A stretch of DNA of 64,000 nucleotides from NCBI GenBank assembly GCA_036874045.1, contig CM072336.1:2562001-2626000 (forward strand). Direction: 5' to 3'. Each line of letters begins with the position of its first letter. Positions within the stretch are counted from its first letter, which is position 1. Shown one piece after another: positions 26,401-38,760 of the stretch. The notes under the pieces are model-generated. The model was not told the DNA's origin. It searched no databases and saw only the letters and a list, made by a program, of their open reading frames with translations. The stretch is from Cymodocea nodosa. Taxonomy: Eukaryota; Streptophyta; Magnoliopsida; Alismatales; Cymodoceaceae. The translations under genes and the position numbers were made by a program.

Positions 26401-28650
26401 GTGTGTATTAAAAAGAAAAGAAATATTGATTGTTGATATTGAGATTATCAAAGGTGTGTATGATAAAGAAAAAGGGGAACCGGGTCATCAAGAATCAACA
26501 TGAGGAACAGGCTGCCCTGTGTACTTTCGTAGACTATTTACTCTAGTGCAATGCACACTTAACTTTCAATATTTACCATTTATGCTTAAGCAATATGAAC
26601 ATTTTCGTTAAGTTGAAAGTGGTGAGTCCAACCTACATTTCAGACACAAATGTATCTCTTACCATGGGAAATACTAGATGTATAATCAGCATGGGCCAAG
26701 ATCTACTGCTTAAATTCAAAGTGAATACATGAAGAAGGAAATGTTTAAGCTTTTCGATACAATAATATAAACCATAGTTTCCAAAAGGAAAGATAAGTTT
26801 TGAAAGAAAAAGCTTTCATCTACAAATTCTGTATTATCTTACTTAAATCTTATTAGGTATAGCTAACTCTTGGTTTTCTAATCATATTAATTTAATTTTA
26901 TTCATGCATTACACAGTTTCACTTCACTCTTTTATCTATCAGATTAATCACAATTCAAGCATAACCATACAAGATACTTGGGATATACAAGGAAAGGGCC
27001 TTTTTTCACGAGAGTTGATATTCTCTTTGAGATCACCTTTCTCTGTCAAAGCTGGTGATCAGGTAAGACTTGTTGAATAATATATCATTGGCTTGTTTCA
27101 TTATAAAAGCATCCTGATTCTCATACACCAGTTATCATAATGTAGTCATTTATTGGTTAATTTGTATGATCTGACAAGTGACTGTTATACAAATGATTGG
27201 TTTATTATTTGTTGGCCATTTCCTTTTGTGAAAAAGGATATTTTATTCTTTCAAATCCTAATCCTTTCCAATTGCAGATTCTTTGCATCAGTTCGTTTTT
27301 ATTTAAATACATTCCATTGCAGCCTCAGATTGATTCATGTATGGCATTGAAAAAAGTGATGTTTCAACTGGTAATAGATCCACTTGCTAAGTTAATTTTA
27401 TAGATTTTTATGGAAATGATAAATGAATTTAAAAAAATGTGTACCACTCAGAGGAAAATCTAAAACAATGTAAATTCAAAATTATCGTAAGAACTGAGAA
27501 GACATTTGCTTTAGTTAATTTTATCTGCTTTTGCACTAATATTCGTGCCATATTATTATCAGATGTCTCATTAGTCATCACCCAATGGTGAAAGTTCTAC
27601 AGGTTTGTATACAATATGATCTTGAGAAGAACAATTCTGAGTTTGCTCTTGATTATGGATTCATTGAAACAAGTTCCAATCGTAATTCATACACTCTGAC
27701 GCTAGAGATTCCTGAATCTGATCCTTTCTGTGAAGACAAGCTTGACATTGCTGAGTCCAATGGCTTGGGTGAAACTGCATATTTTGATATTATTCTTGGA
27801 CAGTCTCTTCCTAACCAAATGATTCCTTACCTGAGATTGCTAGCTCTCGGAGGTTCTGATGCCTTTCTTCTAGAACCTATTTTTAGAAATTCAATTTGGG
27901 ACCACCTTGAATTGCCATTAAGTCGTCCCAACGAAGAATTTGTTTGTATGGTGGTTAGGGAGGCCTGCAAATCTGCACTTTCTGCCTACCACACTACTAT
28001 CGAAGAGGTAAACCATTCACCGTTTTTCTGCCTTCTTCCTTTGAGAAAACCCTTTTTCATGAAATCATGTAAGTTGCAGTTATGATGAAAAGAAAAGATG
28101 TGATGGACATCTTAACTTTTTTTTAAAAAAGGCCTGCTGGAGAGATCATAATAGAAACTGAATAAATATAATCTAAAGTTCAAAAATATGAGATGTACCA
28201 GAGCTCATTATTGAGCTCAGCTTTTGGTATGATGATGTTAGTTTACTAACAGACCATTCTGCACTTCGATTCTAATGCATGACTTTGATCCTGATTTCTA
28301 CTTCTCTAGTTCTCACAAGTCAATGGGGCACTTGCACCATATAAGCAGATAGTTAGCCCCTTTGCTTCCTCTGGGCCGTCCCTTTGGGTAAATTTTTGAG
28401 CGTCTGACTAATTTTACACCTGTAAAATCTGCAGGATGAACGATTACTGGAATCGGGGAACCTTGGCCAAAGGCTTGGAGTTGCTGTTGGCATAAGATCT
28501 CAGGAGAAGAAGGTTCTTCAGCAGATCGATAAGATGTTCAGTGAAAGGGAGTTGGAATTAGATGTTTTGGAGTATTACCAGGAGAGAAGGCTGAAGCAGC
28601 TAGGATTAGTCGGGGAACAAGGTGAAATCATCTTCTGGGAGGGAAACTAG
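23490..28650 (+). CDS. LSMT-L: Rubisco large-subunit / aldolase lysine N-methyltransferase-like SET protein, chloroplastic
   Basis: Six exons keep phase: 23490-24013, 24215-24243, 24765-24976, 26943-27062, 27603-28007, 28435-28650, giving 501 aa. Residues 1 to about 55 are Ser/Arg/Leu-rich with few acids (MFHSLRFPTSSSSTSVTVLW), a plausible plastid transit peptide. A split SET domain follows: FWRWLGEEGAF, GLGLVAQKDV, then the cofactor motif DLINHNSS (Asn257, His258) and LDYGF containing the conserved catalytic Tyr313. The C-terminal part, rich in helix-forming residues and ending near VGEQGEIIFWEG, fits the Rubisco LSMT substrate-binding domain. Family members methylate plastid fructose-bisphosphate aldolase and, in some plants, Lys14 of Rubisco; which substrate applies here cannot be told. 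Intron 3 (2 kb) holds a LINE fragment. AATAAA is at 28886-28891. Confidence 0.94.
26323..26505 (+). mobile_element. RTE-type LINE reverse-transcriptase fragment in LSMT-L intron 3
   Basis: Reads LRKKDIHMTFIDLK, then after a frameshift AYDRVHEI and, after another, LLWCVLKRKEILIVDIEIIK GVYDKEKG. This matches the RT core of plant LINEs (H..FIDL.KAYDRV...LLW..L...G........I..MYD). Frameshifts make it inactive. It may belong to the same broad LINE group as the fragment in parvulin intron 1, which lacks exactly this domain. Confidence 0.68.
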
Positions 28651-29932
28651 GTTAGTTGGTGCGACGTTCTGCACCATCCAGGCTCGTTTCCTTCGCATTA
28701 GTATCTGCATGTTTCATCTCAAGGACAGCCAGTACCCACATTTTTCTTGTGCTTCTCAACATTTGTAGCAAGGGACGACATCTGAGATGATGTAAACATG
28801 GTCCTCCCATCGTGTTGGTTTTTATTTCTGCGCTATTCGATCAGCTTATTACTTGATTGTTATAACCTGTATGATTATTTCAAGAAATAAACCTCGAGCT
28901 TCTGAAAACAAAGGAACATCACAGGCGTTGTTCCATTGTCGACCTTTTAGCGCTTCGCTGATTTTCTCTTCTATACGTGATTTAATCCCTATATAATCAA
29001 GATTATGCATATGGTACAATAAAAATTGTGTGAATTATAAATACCATTGCGAGTACTATTTGTAATTTTATTTAGTTTAAATTATGTCCCTGTAATTTAA
29101 CTATAGAACTTTGTTTCAATTAGAAAATTCATGAAGGACATGACAATAACAAAAAATACCGTGAATGTTTACATTTGGATTTTTATGTTTTAAAATTTAA
29201 AAAGTTCTTTTATTTAGAAGGCGAATAAGTGTAGTTCTAAAACTATTCTTCACATCTTCCACGGTATTTATTTATTTCATTTGTTGGTTTTAGGAAGTTA
29301 CAATATATACAAAAAATATAAAGAGGTTTTCGAGAACTTCCGCTTTATCCTCCTACACTTGCGTTTTTGATGTCATCATTGGACAAGAATCGAAAAATCT
29401 GTAATTACGGATTTCCTTCACAAATGACACTGAAATCTCCAATGATACAAACTTTACAAGATCATTCAAATCTTACCGTAACAAAAGTAATGCCTATGAG
29501 AAAAAAGCATGAAAGAAAGAAAAAAGGAAGTTTTCATAAGCCTTTTGTTGGTATGTATGTTGTAACTTATCAAAACTAACAAACTAAAAAATGGAAAAAA
29601 GATGGAAGTTGTGTAGAGTAATTTTGTAATCACACTTATCCAGTTGCCAAATAAAAAACACTTCGAATTTCAAAATAACCATCATTTTCTAAAAGAGAAG
29701 AAAAGCATATGGCCATGGATAGCTTGATTGTAAATAGTGTACCGCATGCTTCCCCAATTTCATCAAAAGAACATATTGATGGGAAACAAGCTGGCCGCTG
29801 GAAACGTGGCAAGATACTCCCTTGTTCTGTCCAACGTTGCCAATGGCTCCAGCGAAAAGTACCCAGCACATGGAAATAGAATCTCCGTCTGCAGGTTTTT
29901 ATGTCAATGATGCCATCTACAGATGAATATTA
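28651..29932. other. Tail-to-tail intergenic region between LSMT-L and VIK
   Basis: Holds the 3' untranslated regions of two convergent genes. The LSMT-L poly(A) signal is near 28886. From about 29000 to 29630 the DNA is AT-rich without a credible frame; 29640-29930 is probably VIK 3' untranslated sequence. Confidence 0.45.
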
Positions 29933-32900
29933 TTAAATCTTCAAAAATGAGTAATGCTGGGACGATATGTTCTCTTTTATCTTTTCGAGCTTCTTCAATA
30001 TCTCAATAAAAGGAGGTCTCTCATTCACGTCAGCTGCCCAACATCGTTCTATCAACCTGAAGCAACATTGAAACACCATAAGATAAGATTAGAGGTGGTG
30101 AAATTTCAAGAGTTTTTGAATTTATCCCGTTCCCCAATATGTAGATCATCGCACATGACTATCTTGGAAATTTTTGTTATATTTCAGCTTGGATCAAAAG
30201 AATAATCCAAACATGCAGGTATATAGCTGAGATCTTACTCTCTTAATTCAGGGATATATGCTTTGGCATGAAATATAGGCCTACTTCCTCCAGCCACATG
30301 CTTGGCAGCCTCGTAAGGTTCATGATTTGCCATTGGGGGGCATCCTTCAAGCATCTAGACAGATACGGCAGCGTAAATAAACTACTCCCAGTTGGTGTAA
30401 TTTGCCAACCAACATAAATAAACTACGCCAGTTACCAGCTTAATGTAATTTGCTAACCAAATAAATGAAACTCATACCTCATATAGTATCATACCAAAAG
30501 AGAACACGTCAACCTTTTTATCATACTTTCGGTGCTTGAAGACTTCAGGAGCCATATAGCGATCTTCAGAAAAAACAGAAGATAAAATTCAATATGTTAG
30601 ATTGAATTGCTTATGTTCTCAAGTAAAATCTGCACTTACAACTTCCTGTCTCTCCGGTCATCTTATAAACATCATGGGAATTCTGGACTTTGATGAGCTT
30701 GCTAAGTCCAAAGTCTCCAACCTTCAAATGATCCACACTGGAATTTACCAAAAGAACATTCCTGCAAACCAATCACTTTAGCATGTCAAAATAATTTTTC
30801 ACTGAACCAAGAATTTAATCTACCTTGGTTTTAGGTCTCGGTGAATCACAACATTTGGTTCACTATGAAGATATGCCAAGCCCCTGTGAACAGAAAAAAA
30901 GAATTAGAGCATGTATGCAGGATTTTCTTGTTCTCTTCTGGTACACAAGGTATGAAATATATCTATACATACATTAAAACATCAGGAAATAGATTGATTT
31001 TATTGTGGATTAGAAGTAAGTCCATGAACCATTGAGAAGGACGAACATAAGAAGAATGTTGCTATTTCCATACAGGCTACAAAGTTAATGACTCCATATC
31101 AAAAAGGCAAGGGAACTAGGCACATTAAACTCTAACCAAGCTGGTTGGGGTGTAGGTAACCTATAGCAAAGTGAGCAGACAGTGATGAGTTCAAGTTTCA
31201 CAGTTTTTTTTTTTTGAGCAGCTTCACTAAATTGAACACAGTGATGGCCAGATGGCATCGATACTAATAGCCAAGCAAGCAAGACAAGGAGAAACCAAAT
31301 CTATCAAAATTGTACAATTTTTAAAGTGGCAGACACCACAGCTAGACCATTCAGTTTCACTTGAGAACTAAATCAACACATTGTCTTTATGATTGTTTAG
31401 CCTTCTGAAGTTCGTACCAACAATTTGCTGACAATTTACCAACAGACAAAGTGGCACAGGGTCTTATTCGTATTCAACTTGTGTACAACAAAGAGTGACT
31501 AATTGAAATTCCGAAAACCCAAGAGTGAAACAGACTACCGTTACTGAAAAATTATATCAAAGAAATTTTATCCACAGAATTTCACCTGGCAATATCCAAA
31601 GCAAACTTGACCACAGCTGATGGATTAAGAGAGCCCTTTTCCTTCAAGTATTGATGAAGATCTCCCTATAAATAAGCCAGACCCAACAATTTCAGAAAAA
31701 AAGGAATAAAGCAATCTATGCTACTCAAAAAATAGTCAATTATTTCCTAGAAATAAACTAATCATACCCCTCGGAGGTACTCAGTGACTAACATCAAAGG
31801 ATTTTTTTCAGTAACAGCTCCAAGGAACTGGACGATATTTGGATGCCTCAGCTTCACCAACAGGTTAACCTCATGCCTGAAGTCCTGGCTGGACCATGAA
31901 AGAAGTAAACTCATGTGACAGGTCGTTTAAGCATGTTGAGAAATAAGCACACCATTTCTAAGGGAAAATGCGTCTAACTGAAATAAGCACACCACTAGAC
32001 TTAAGCGCACTAAATGATAATATGAAATCTTACACAACCAATCTATCTTTAGATAAAGATGGGAGAATGCGTTTAACTGCAACAGGCGTCCCACGCCAAC
32101 ATGCTTTTAAAATCTCACCAAAAGAACCCTACAGCAGGTACATAATATAATCAAAAAGATGCAAAAAGTATGAATGCCAAAAAATATCCTTCAAGCTATT
32201 CGTAACTTTTTTCTGGAGACAAACAGTAAATATAAATTTGATAAGCTACATCTGGAAAGCAGTGCCCAAAATAAAACCATAGAATCTGCATTCCCCTCTC
32301 GAGAAGTAAGGCTTCCCCTCATGACAATAAGCATGAAAAGAAGAGGCAGCAAGCTGCACCGCCCATAAAAGATAAAAACAAATAATAAAATCAATATGAG
32401 AAGTGTCATAAAAGGAATTGAACTACAATCCCAAGTCCCTACACCAGGAAAAAAACTAATGTGATCTGATTTCAAAACAAGAACAAAGGTCAAATCACAA
32501 GAAAAACTCTAAGAAGAGGAAGAAATCAATAATTGTCCAAATGGAAAAATTGTTCAAGGTTAAAAGAAATTCATGTAAGTTAAACCAATCTCAAGAACTT
32601 TCTGTAAAGACAATAAATATACACCTTCCCAATCATGGTTGATGATGAGAAATCCAATTCAGAAGGATCAATTTCCCAGTCGCATTGGTTAGGAAGAGGA
32701 GGAAGAACTGGCTTTGGTTCAAAATGGCTGCCATTTTGCCCCTGTAGGTACATAAGAGACATATAAGAGTTTGATATGTGACCTCTTTGCATGAGTTAAA
32801 AAATCAAATATAATATTCACAAATAACAATATGATTGAGGACAAAGCTAATGACTCAAAATGCAATTTTGGAAATTGTTGTTGGTACATTTCTTTCTTAT

Positions 32901-35636
32901 TTAAGACAAGAAAAATAGTCGAAGTTCTGAACTGAAGCAGTGGCTATGGTACATGTTTCAAAACTCTCCTGTCTGACCTTCCTATTCTCTGAAAAGCGGA
33001 TGGCGGGAAGGCCATGAGGCTTTTCCTGGCATCCACCTTTCTAGGTATAAAAGAGAATGAAAAATCATAGCTACACAGTTATACAAATAGGCATCAAAGC
33101 ATAAAACAAACAACATGAACTAATGCAAACATCATTTATGTAGAACCATCAATAGATATAAGGTATGCAATAAATCAGACAATCATGTATCTAACATAGA
33201 TTTCTGTGGCATGTATGTGCATACACATACGTTGAATTATTTATCAAATAATCAGAGTGCTGTGGCATGTAGAAATCGCCAATCCTTAGTATTTAAGTAG
33301 TAACGGATGGTCATCAAAAATAATGGAAACAACTCCTCTTGTTTGTCTTAACGAAGGTTTTAAAATTTGGTATATGTTTGAATAACATGACCCATATAGA
33401 AACTGTGCATTAATATAAGTATGCGGTGTTATCTCTGATATGGACACATAAATATACTGTAAGTTTCAAGTATGTATTCATAACATAAAGAAAAATGTTG
33501 TGCTTGCGAATTCTTGGCAATATCAGCAGATATGATAAATGTCTGACACATACAGTAAATATAAACTATGAATTAACTAAAAAAAGCAAAAAAGATAGAA
33601 ACTTTAGTTCTATATTAATTGAAATAATGGATGCATTACAATTCAGGAAACAGAAAAAAGAAAGGGTACAAGTTTTGACTGAAACGTAAAAAAGTTATGT
33701 TATTCTTCCTTTGCATGTTGAAAAATAGTTTTAGTAGGACAGTACGAAGACATCCACTAAGGCAGCAACAGAGGGCAGAGGAAAACACAGCTAAGAGTGA
33801 TTCACTTAATCACTAGCATGGAATAAAACATCAACGTGTGTCGAAGAAAATTTATTGACACATGTTGATTTTTTGACTTGTTGAAGCAACATTAAAACCA
33901 ATGTCAACATGATAATTTGTTGGCAAATGATGATTTTCTTTATTATATTTTAACCAATTTAACTTTAGGATAACAAAATTTTACCAATATGTATCAGTTT
34001 TTCAACTTACCAAAGTTTGATACATAATCTAAGTTAAACTCCTTGATCAGGAGTAAGGCATTAACCGCCATGTTATGCTGATTGTTTTAAAGAGAAACGA
34101 ACATGGTTACTTTTCAGGGGTGTGAATACTGACATGACAAATTTATGCATCCAATGCATTAGCTACATGAACTTAGAATCAGGATTTGGGCATTACAAAA
34201 TATCAGGTACAATAATATGATAACTAGTCGTTAACGAAGTTATTCACAATGTAAAAGAATATAATTCCCTGAAACACAAATTTTATACATATATTGAGAA
34301 AAAAGGGTTAACATGACCATAACAGTTTAAGTAAAAGTTAAATTAGATTTTATCACCATTTATTCCAATCCATGCTCTGTAACGTCTATTAATTTCATAG
34401 CATTTAGAGTAATTATTTTTTTAATATGAAATTGAGTAGAATTTACTAAGTGCCATAATCCAATTAGAAGCTTGAAATTTTTAAAAAAATAATAGTTATG
34501 TGCATGGCAACAAGAAGTTAATAATTCCACAAAATAGGTTATAAGAGATCTAAAACTTACACAAGACAAGCCACCATATGATTTCAATAATTCGACCATG
34601 TTCTGCTTTTTTGCTCCTTCAGCATCATCCAGGGACTAGCACCATAAAATTCAATGTTAGCTTAATCTGTATCATTAGTGTGATTGGAAATGAGACATTG
34701 TGACAATAATACGTAAATAGTGAAGTAGCTTCCTGAGTAAATTATAAACTACTACAGCTTCCCGACTACCACTCAGAAGGTGATAAATTGAATTTCTCAT
34801 TGAGATGATCGTGTTTTGATTTGTTAAGCAGCACATCATAATGCGCTTCTTCGCCAATTTTGATTTGATTTTGTATGTTGCTCGTCAAAAAGATAACCAG
34901 ATCATTCTTACTATAGAAAATTTATGTAATTAGTCTGGATTGGATTGCACGATCCGTAACTCTTTTCTCCAAAACAAACAAAAAGATTTAACAGGTTTCT
35001 CCTCAAGGCACACGATTTTTATTTCACATTGTCATTTTTCCCCTTCTGGTAGTGTATCCCTGAAGTTTCGATTGCATCAAGGAGAACGATTACGACCATA
35101 GAAACAAAGGACTTCAGGTGCCTGCTCTATCCCAACCCCGAAATTAAATTGCGCACATATGAAACGGGGATAAAAAATAATGTAAAACAAGGAAAAAAGC
35201 AACGAGAAAAATGAATTATAAAAGACGGAAGTACGGTATTCTTCCACCGGTCGAGCGCGTTGACGTCCGCCCCGTACTCGAGCAAAGACCTGGCCACGTC
35301 GACCCAACCATGCAGCGATGCGACGTGGAGAGGCGTCCGGCTGTCGTAGTCCCTGGCGGAGACTAGCGAGGGATCTTCCTCGAGAAGCTTCCTAACGGCA
35401 GCTGGGTCGTTCTGGTGCGTGTGCCATAGGATCAGCGACGTCCTGTTGAACTTCGCCTTCGATCTGTGGGGGTGATGGGGGTGGTCGGTATTCTTAGTGA
35501 TGGTAGAGGGAAGCAGCGACGCCGGGGACGGAGACGGAGACAAGGACGCCGCGGAGGAGGAGGAGTCGCTCCCGCTCCCCCCAGCGCCAGGGTCATCCGC
35601 CGTGTCGTAGAACAGGTTGCCGTCTCTGCTGCTCAT
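29933..35636 (-). CDS. VIK: Ankyrin-repeat protein kinase, VIK / integrin-linked-kinase-like (Raf-like MAPKKK)
   Basis: Eleven minus-strand exons keep phase: 35636-35235, 34635-34561, 32741-32625, 32128-32034, 31888-31768, 31665-31586, 30883-30824, 30761-30640, 30563-30478, 30354-30239, 30056-29933, giving 465 aa. Residues 1-65 are Ser/Pro/acid-rich. Ankyrin repeats span about 70-170 (TPLHVASLHGWVDVARSLLE, YGADVNALDRWKNT). The kinase domain starts at IGKGSFGEI (about 196); VAVKR gives Lys217, HRDLKPRN gives Asp313, DFG is 333-335, and APEVF follows, so all catalytic residues are present. The closest family I recognise is Arabidopsis VIK (VH1-interacting kinase), a soluble kinase tied to brassinosteroid/auxin vein signalling and vacuolar glucose transport. 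The tail ends SSQHYSFLKI, unlike the HHW tail I recall for VIK. It converges on LSMT-L. Confidence 0.95.
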
Positions 35637-36626
35637 GTCGCGTGGACGAGGGAATGGATGCGGCCGGACAGACAGATGTGAGGTGGAGGGCTTGGAAGAT
35701 TCTAATCGCGATTAACCGGATGATTCGCTGTGGTTGGTGTGGTAATTTGTCTTTAAATATCTTTTCTATATTAGCGATATTGCCGAACAAGGAGAGGACT
35801 GCGGTGGATCGCTTTTCTATTGTCATTCGACGACACTGGATGATTTGCGACGTTGCTCTTCCTTTTGTGAAACCCCTAAATCGCCCTCCTCCCTTCGACG
35901 ACACTGTCGCCTCTCCTTCTCCCCCTTCCGCGGCACGTCGTCTTCCTGCCTCTCGTAAAACCCCTTTTGTCGAAATGAAGATGGAAGACGGCCGCAAGAG
36001 AACAAATCTCCACCTCTCCACCGATGGAAATCAAATTTGATGACGAATTCGTGACGTAGGGAGATGGGGAGTGAGTGAGACTTGGAATGGAACAGCACAC
36101 GGTAGAGAATAGGGTACGAAGGGGCGAAGGGGCGAAGGGGCGAAGTGAGAAGAGGAAGCGGAAATAGATGGGCCTCAGGTCGTTCCAAGGCACCTTACGA
36201 CGAGGTTAAGAAAATAAAAAGTTAAGGATATAGGAGTGATTGCGAAATCTATCAGTAGCATTTGGATAAATAACTTTAAAAAATTTGTGTAAAAGAAATT
36301 TCTTAAAAATGCATTAAAACAATTTTTTAATCTTCAATGTATATTTTCTCAAACGAAAACAAATCTTGAAAATAACGCTGAAGCACGACACCGGTTTCGT
36401 AAATCCCAAATACAAGGAGGTGACTTCTGCAAAACATGCAGCCGCCGAAGGCCACAGGCTACCTGGTCATCGTCCCTTGGTACTTGCTGCTTCACCGGCG
36501 TCCCGTCCAAGCCGCGGCCACATTCCGCTGCTTCTTCTCCAAGCAGTCTTTCCTCTATTCTCCCACTCCATCTCCATACTCCGAAACTTCCTTCCCTCGC
36601 CCCATATTCTACGTCCAGTCTTCTCC
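35637..36626. other. Region between VIK and the RPT1 pseudogene (head-to-head)
   Basis: Probably carries the VIK promoter and leader. It contains three exact copies of an 8-bp unit GGGGCGAA at about 36120-36146. Frames open across 35593-36193 on both strands show no recognisable domain. The GC-rich stretch 36430-36626 lies just before the RPT1-like ATG and may be its old leader. Confidence 0.4.
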
Positions 36627-38760
36627 ATGGCACCGTCGGAGGACATCGAGGACGAGATCCGTGTCGACAAGAACCCGCCACCCTTGGACGAGGACGACAT
36701 TGCCCTTCTCAAAACCTATGTATGTAGGAACAATCTCTTCTTCTCCATTACCATCTTCTACGCTAGGTTGGACTCTCTTATGCCATACTTGTTTTTATTT
36801 TGTCGTCTCCGCTTTCTAGGTTTTCCACTTGTTCTAATCTGGAAACTTGCGACGTTTACTTTTTCAGTGGATTATCTGTGTGTGATCTTCTCATGCTGGA
36901 ATGGCTCGATTTTACTGGGACTGAATTTTTTCTGTGACTGGAATTTGTGGATTTACCGATTTCGTATTGTTTTTAGTTCCTTGATTGTCTAGAGCCCGAG
37001 GTTTATTTTAGTATTTCCTCTCTTTTTTTGTTTAGGGTCTGGGACCGTATTCCACCAGTACCAAGAAGACAAAAGGAAATAAAGGAAATGACCAATAAAA
37101 TCAATGATCTTTGCGGTGGGATTTCTAACTTCATTTCTGTGCATTTTTATTAGTACAAGAAACTTCTTTAGGATGTTTAGGAAAAAATGTGGTTCAACTA
37201 CTTTTTTAGAATGCGACCAAGTTATCTTTTCTGCTTATAGTTTTGTTTATCGTGGGAAAAACAAGGAATAAAGGAATCTGATACTGGATTAGCGGCTCCA
37301 AGCCAGTGGGATTTGGTATCTGATAAGCAGATGATGCAGGAAGAACGGCCTCTTCAGGTATGATTTACTATCGAGTGCAGGGGAACACCCCGAGTTTTGT
37401 ATGCATTGTATAGTTTTGTGAAGGATATTATCAACAATAAATAGCTTCTGAATACCTCTTATCTCTGAGAGGTTGCAAGATGCACTAAAATTATTAGCCC
37501 AAACACAGAGGATGCAAAATATTTCATAAATGTTAAGCAGATTGCCAAGGTACTTCATGAACTTTTCTTATCAACAAGACCAACTTCTCATATGAAATTT
37601 AAAAAAACTGAAGAATGATTAATTTGGTACTCTTTTTTATGCTTGCAGTTTGTTGTAGGGTTAGGTGATAAGGTTTCTCATACCGACATTGAGGAAGGCT
37701 TGTGTGTGAGATAAATCTAATTCATTTTTTCCTAATTTCTGGATTCTGATTTAATTTATTTTTTCATATGTGCATCAGTGGTATAATTTGTAAGCTTAAA
37801 ATAATAACCACTTCAAATTTTTTAGAGATTGTCTGCTTTTGTCAGTGATCTCTAGGTGAGATGTTATTGTGAATGTTTTCTTTGGTGTTTTGAATTCATT
37901 ATTTATGATAAGGGCATGAGTGTTGATTGTTGAATTGGTTTTTTTTTATGAAATATGTATGAATTCTTGGAAAGGCCCTTGTATATGTGTCTTATTCAGT
38001 CACAAGTATATTTTAAGACAAATTCCATGAGAAAAAATTATGGTGTCAACTCAAGATGGAACTTTGGAGGTTTCTAAACTTTTGTCAACTAAGCCTACAT
38101 CTTCGAACACACTTGTCATGTGATTGGATCTTCCTTAGACCTCACGTTGATTATATTATGCCTCATCATGCCTTTTTTGAAGTCTAACTTGTGGGGAGTG
38201 TCATCATTACGGGTCAAAATTATGGAAGCCTAGATTGTATTTCTTTCAACTTCTATCAAATTTTAATATTTTATATTTCATTTTGCTAGTTGTCATCATT
38301 GTGGCTCAAAGTTACGGGAGCCTAGATTGTATTTCTTTCATTATGCTTGCTGTTGTATTTTCCTAGATGTCTTATATTAGACCGCAATGTAATACATTTT
38401 TTTTTTAGGCCAGGCAGCTTGGACCCAGCGCCCGGGAAGATTGGACCGTAAGGTTGGATTTGGTTTACCTGACTTGGAGAACCGGACACAAGTATTTAAG
38501 ATTCACACCAGAACAATGAACTGTGAGAGGGATATACGATACGAGCTGCTTGCCCGTCTATGTCCCAATTCCACCGGTAGTCATTTTTTATCGAGCATCT
38601 ATATTTCATAAAACGTTGTTTGATTAAACTTCTCCAGGTCTTTGACGCACGGGTTCTAACACGATGGTATTTCAATTAGTGGCTGACATAATGCACGGAA
38701 GACGGAATGTTTGCCATTAGAGCACGAAGAAAGACTCACAGAGAAATAAGACAAATAGGT
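36627..38760 (+). pseudogene. RPT1: Decayed copy of 26S proteasome ATPase subunit RPT1
   Basis: Exon-like pieces in correct order match the N- and C-terminal parts of RPT1: 36627-36719 (VDKNPPPLDEDDIALLKTY), about 37036-37114 (GLGPYST..KK, then a frameshift before EIKEMTNKINDLC), 37266-37357 ([20 protein letters not shown]), 37472-37549 ([20 protein letters not shown]), 37649-37704 (FVVGLGDKVSHTDIEEG), 38409-38570 ([20 protein letters not shown] ... [11 protein letters not shown]), and about 38683-38757 (EDGMFAIRARRKT). Intron positions are kept, so this is not a retrocopy. The Walker A, Walker B and most of the AAA+ domain, expected between 37704 and 38409, are absent; a few codons are also missing before PGRLDRK, and several stops occur. 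It cannot make a proteasome ATPase. Confidence 0.88.
38200..38340. repeat. 49-bp repeat pair, 92 bp apart, inside the RPT1 pseudogene
   Basis: GTCATCATTACGGGTCAAAA at 38200-38248 recurs at 38292-38340; both copies end CCTAGATTGTATTTCTTTCA. About five mismatches by eye. It sits where the missing ATPase exons should be. Confidence 0.7.
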
